64,000 nt of DNA, taken from Alphaproteobacteria bacterium (GTDB lineage: Bacteria; Pseudomonadota; Alphaproteobacteria; SMXS01). Positions 62,876 through 64,000 of the stretch are shown piece by piece (the first letter of the stretch is position 1; every line of letters starts with the position of its first letter). Position numbers and translations under genes: made by a program. Where the stretch lies: positions 123,336-187,335 of the forward strand of contig JANQQJ010000009.1 of NCBI GenBank assembly GCA_028284945.1. Reading direction: 5' to 3'. Under the pieces are notes generated by a model. The model was not told where the DNA came from. It saw only the letters and a list, made by a program, of their open reading frames with translations, and did not search any database.

Positions 62876-63124
62876 ATGCAAACCGATAACCGTTTCCTCG
62901 ACGATCTGGGCAAACTCGCCACCGGTGCGGCTGGTATGGCGCAGTCGGTCCGTGAGGAGCTGGAGACCCTGATGCGTCAGCGGCTGGAACGGGCGATCGC
63001 CGATCTGGATGTCGTAACCCGCGACGAATTCGAAGTGGTGAAGGCCATCGCCGTTGCCGCACAGGAAGAAAATGAAGCGCTGAAGGCGCGGGTCGAGGTG
63101 CTCGAGGACGCGGCCAAAGGCTAG
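62876..63124 (+). CDS. ubiK: Ubiquinone biosynthesis accessory factor UbiK
   Basis: An 82-residue coiled-coil protein of the BMFP family. The order LATGAAGMAQSVREELETLMRQR then DVVTRDEFEVVKAI and a C-terminal coiled coil AQEENEALKARVEVLEDA matches UbiK, which aids ubiquinone synthesis. Divergent from lgt. Confidence 0.92.
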   Translation: MQTDNRFLDDLGKLATGAAGMAQSVREELETLMRQRLERAIADLDVVTRDEFEVVKAIAVAAQEENEALKARVEVLEDAAKG

Positions 63125-63273
63125 CCTGCAGCCGTTGTCGCAAAAACTTCATCTCTCAAATATCAAGCACAACATGTTGGGGCTTGAACGGGCTGAATAA
63201 CAATGGCAGGCTAGATTTTGTGTCGCAGTTGGGAGCGGCACCTATAGCTAGCTACTCGCAGGAGGCCCGAGCG

Positions 63274-63792
63274 ATGACGTATCTAAGCGCCGAACGTGAA
63301 CTTCCTGCTGGCGACCCCCTCGACCTGATAGAGCAAATCGTCGCGGCCCATGAATGGCCCTATGACCGCCAGAGTGCTGGCGAGTTGACGGTTTTTGTCG
63401 CCGGCAATTGGGCTGAATACAACCTGCACTTTGCCTGGAACGGGCCGCGGTCTGCATCAGATTTCGGCGGGTTGCAGCTGGTTTGTGCATTCGATGTGCG
63501 CATTCCCAAAGGCAGCCACACGCCAACCTATGAGTTACTGTCAAAGATCAATGGCCAGATGTGGCTGGGCCATTTTGATCTGGTCGAAGACGAAGGCCTG
63601 CTGATGTACCGGCACGGGGTGCTGATGTGCGAGGGCCAGACGGTCACCTCAACGGAATGCGAAAACCTTATCGAAATCGCGATTACGGAATGTGAACGGT
63701 TCTTTCCGGCCTTCCAATTCGTTGTCTGGGGCGGCAAGAAACCCGACGAAGCCCTCGACATGGCCCTGTTGGAGACGGTCGGAGAGGCCTAA
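63274..63792 (+). CDS. YbjN domain-containing protein
   Basis: A 172-residue protein of the YbjN/type III secretion chaperone-like fold. NLHFAWNGPRSASDFGGLQLVCAFDVRIP and INGQMWLGHFDL are typical. AGGAGG lies 8 bases before ATG 63274, so this start is preferred over 63184. Lies ten bases before proC. Confidence 0.88.
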   Translation: MTYLSAERELPAGDPLDLIEQIVAAHEWPYDRQSAGELTVFVAGNWAEYNLHFAWNGPRSASDFGGLQLVCAFDVRIPKGSHTPTYELLSKINGQMWLGHFDLVEDEGLLMYRHGVLMCEGQTVTSTECENLIEIAITECERFFPAFQFVVWGGKKPDEALDMALLETVGEA

Positions 63793-63801
63793 ACTCCACC
63801 C

Positions 63802-64000
63802 ATGACAGATTTTGGTGAGATCAGCGCCGCGCGCCCGCTCATTCTGATTGGCGGTGGCCGAATGGGCTCTGCTTTGTTGGCAGGCTGGCTGGCGAATGGA
63901 CTGGCGCCCGAGGCGGTTGTTGTTGTTGAGCCCGATCCGGGTGCGGCAGACCAGCTGCGCGCCGCTCATTCAGGGGTTTCCATATTCGATAAGGCAGCTG
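63802..64000 (+). CDS. proC: Pyrroline-5-carboxylate reductase (N-terminal part)
   Basis: The first 66 residues: LILIGGGRMGSALLAGWLANG is the nucleotide-binding Rossmann motif of ProC, which makes proline from pyrroline-5-carboxylate. Truncated by the window end. Immediately downstream of the YbjN-domain gene, an arrangement frequent in alphaproteobacteria. Confidence 0.85.
   Translation, partial: MTDFGEISAARPLILIGGGRMGSALLAGWLANGLAPEAVVVVEPDPGAADQLRAAHSGVSIFDKAA

Overview
The window is chromosomal DNA of an alphaproteobacterium. The genes are densely packed and moderately GC-rich. Supporting signs are the Rieske/cytochrome b/cytochrome c1 operon, a ctc-type L25 next to pth and ychF, the block gor, class II DAHP synthase, nadE, gltX, cysS, cimA, the ubiK/lgt/midA/pgeF neighbourhood, and intergenic repeats of the kind common in proteobacteria (they encode the familiar spurious peptide WIPAFAGMT). 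An environmental Rhodospirillales-like organism is my guess; the sequence does not settle the genus.

Layout. 1-9.8 kb: the 5' part of a multi-PAS sensor kinase, then a neutral-lipid cluster (MarR regulator, lipase-like hydrolase, WS/DGAT acyltransferase and SDR on the minus strand; a divergent acyl-CoA synthetase), then a HemL-like aminotransferase and a HemS-like heme protein. 9.8-12.7 kb: a secreted protein, tRNA-Pro(CGG), a polyprenyl diphosphate synthase, a DUF2007 protein and a TrmN6-like methyltransferase. 12.8-15.7 kb: a compact cassette of a Tat-signal protein ending in Ser, a PqqD-like protein, an HprK-like kinase and a nucleotidyltransferase-fold protein, followed by a possible 20-residue peptide ORF. 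This is the most interesting system here: a RiPP-like peptide-tailoring or phosphorylation cassette that database curators have named (HPr-rel-A) but that is, as far as I know, functionally undescribed. It is followed by a D-2-hydroxyacid dehydrogenase with an apparent ATT start.

16.8-27.3 kb: a zinc-starvation island in three operons around a zur gene. It holds a second HisI, two COG0523 GTPases, an iron-type alcohol dehydrogenase, DUF1826, MerC, two small proteins, and a five-gene set like the zrgABCDE zinc-uptake genes. A 20-bp perfect palindrome lies between the divergent zur and hisI operons and is very likely the Zur operator. 27.3-28.6 kb: a gene-poor stretch, a small membrane protein and tRNA-Val(CAC), with a second copy of the tRNA 3' junction about 700 bp away.

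28.6-45.7 kb: housekeeping genes gph, glmU-glmS, gor, DAHP synthase, nadE, gltX, cysS, cimA and an OprP-type porin, with one AT-richer orphan gene (35.1-35.7 kb). 45.7-55.5 kb: a GNAT / DUF1285 / Nudix / CCA-enzyme operon, hemF, trmL, petABC, mtnP-apt and a DUF1508 protein. 55.5-64 kb: MAPEG, dienelactone hydrolase, ychF-pth-rplY, prs, pgeF-midA-lgt on the minus strand; ubiK, a YbjN-domain protein and the start of proC on the plus strand. Several gaps carry three families of palindromic intergenic repeats; one copy appears to contain a second repeat inserted in its hairpin loop. No transposase, integrase, phage gene or CRISPR array was seen.
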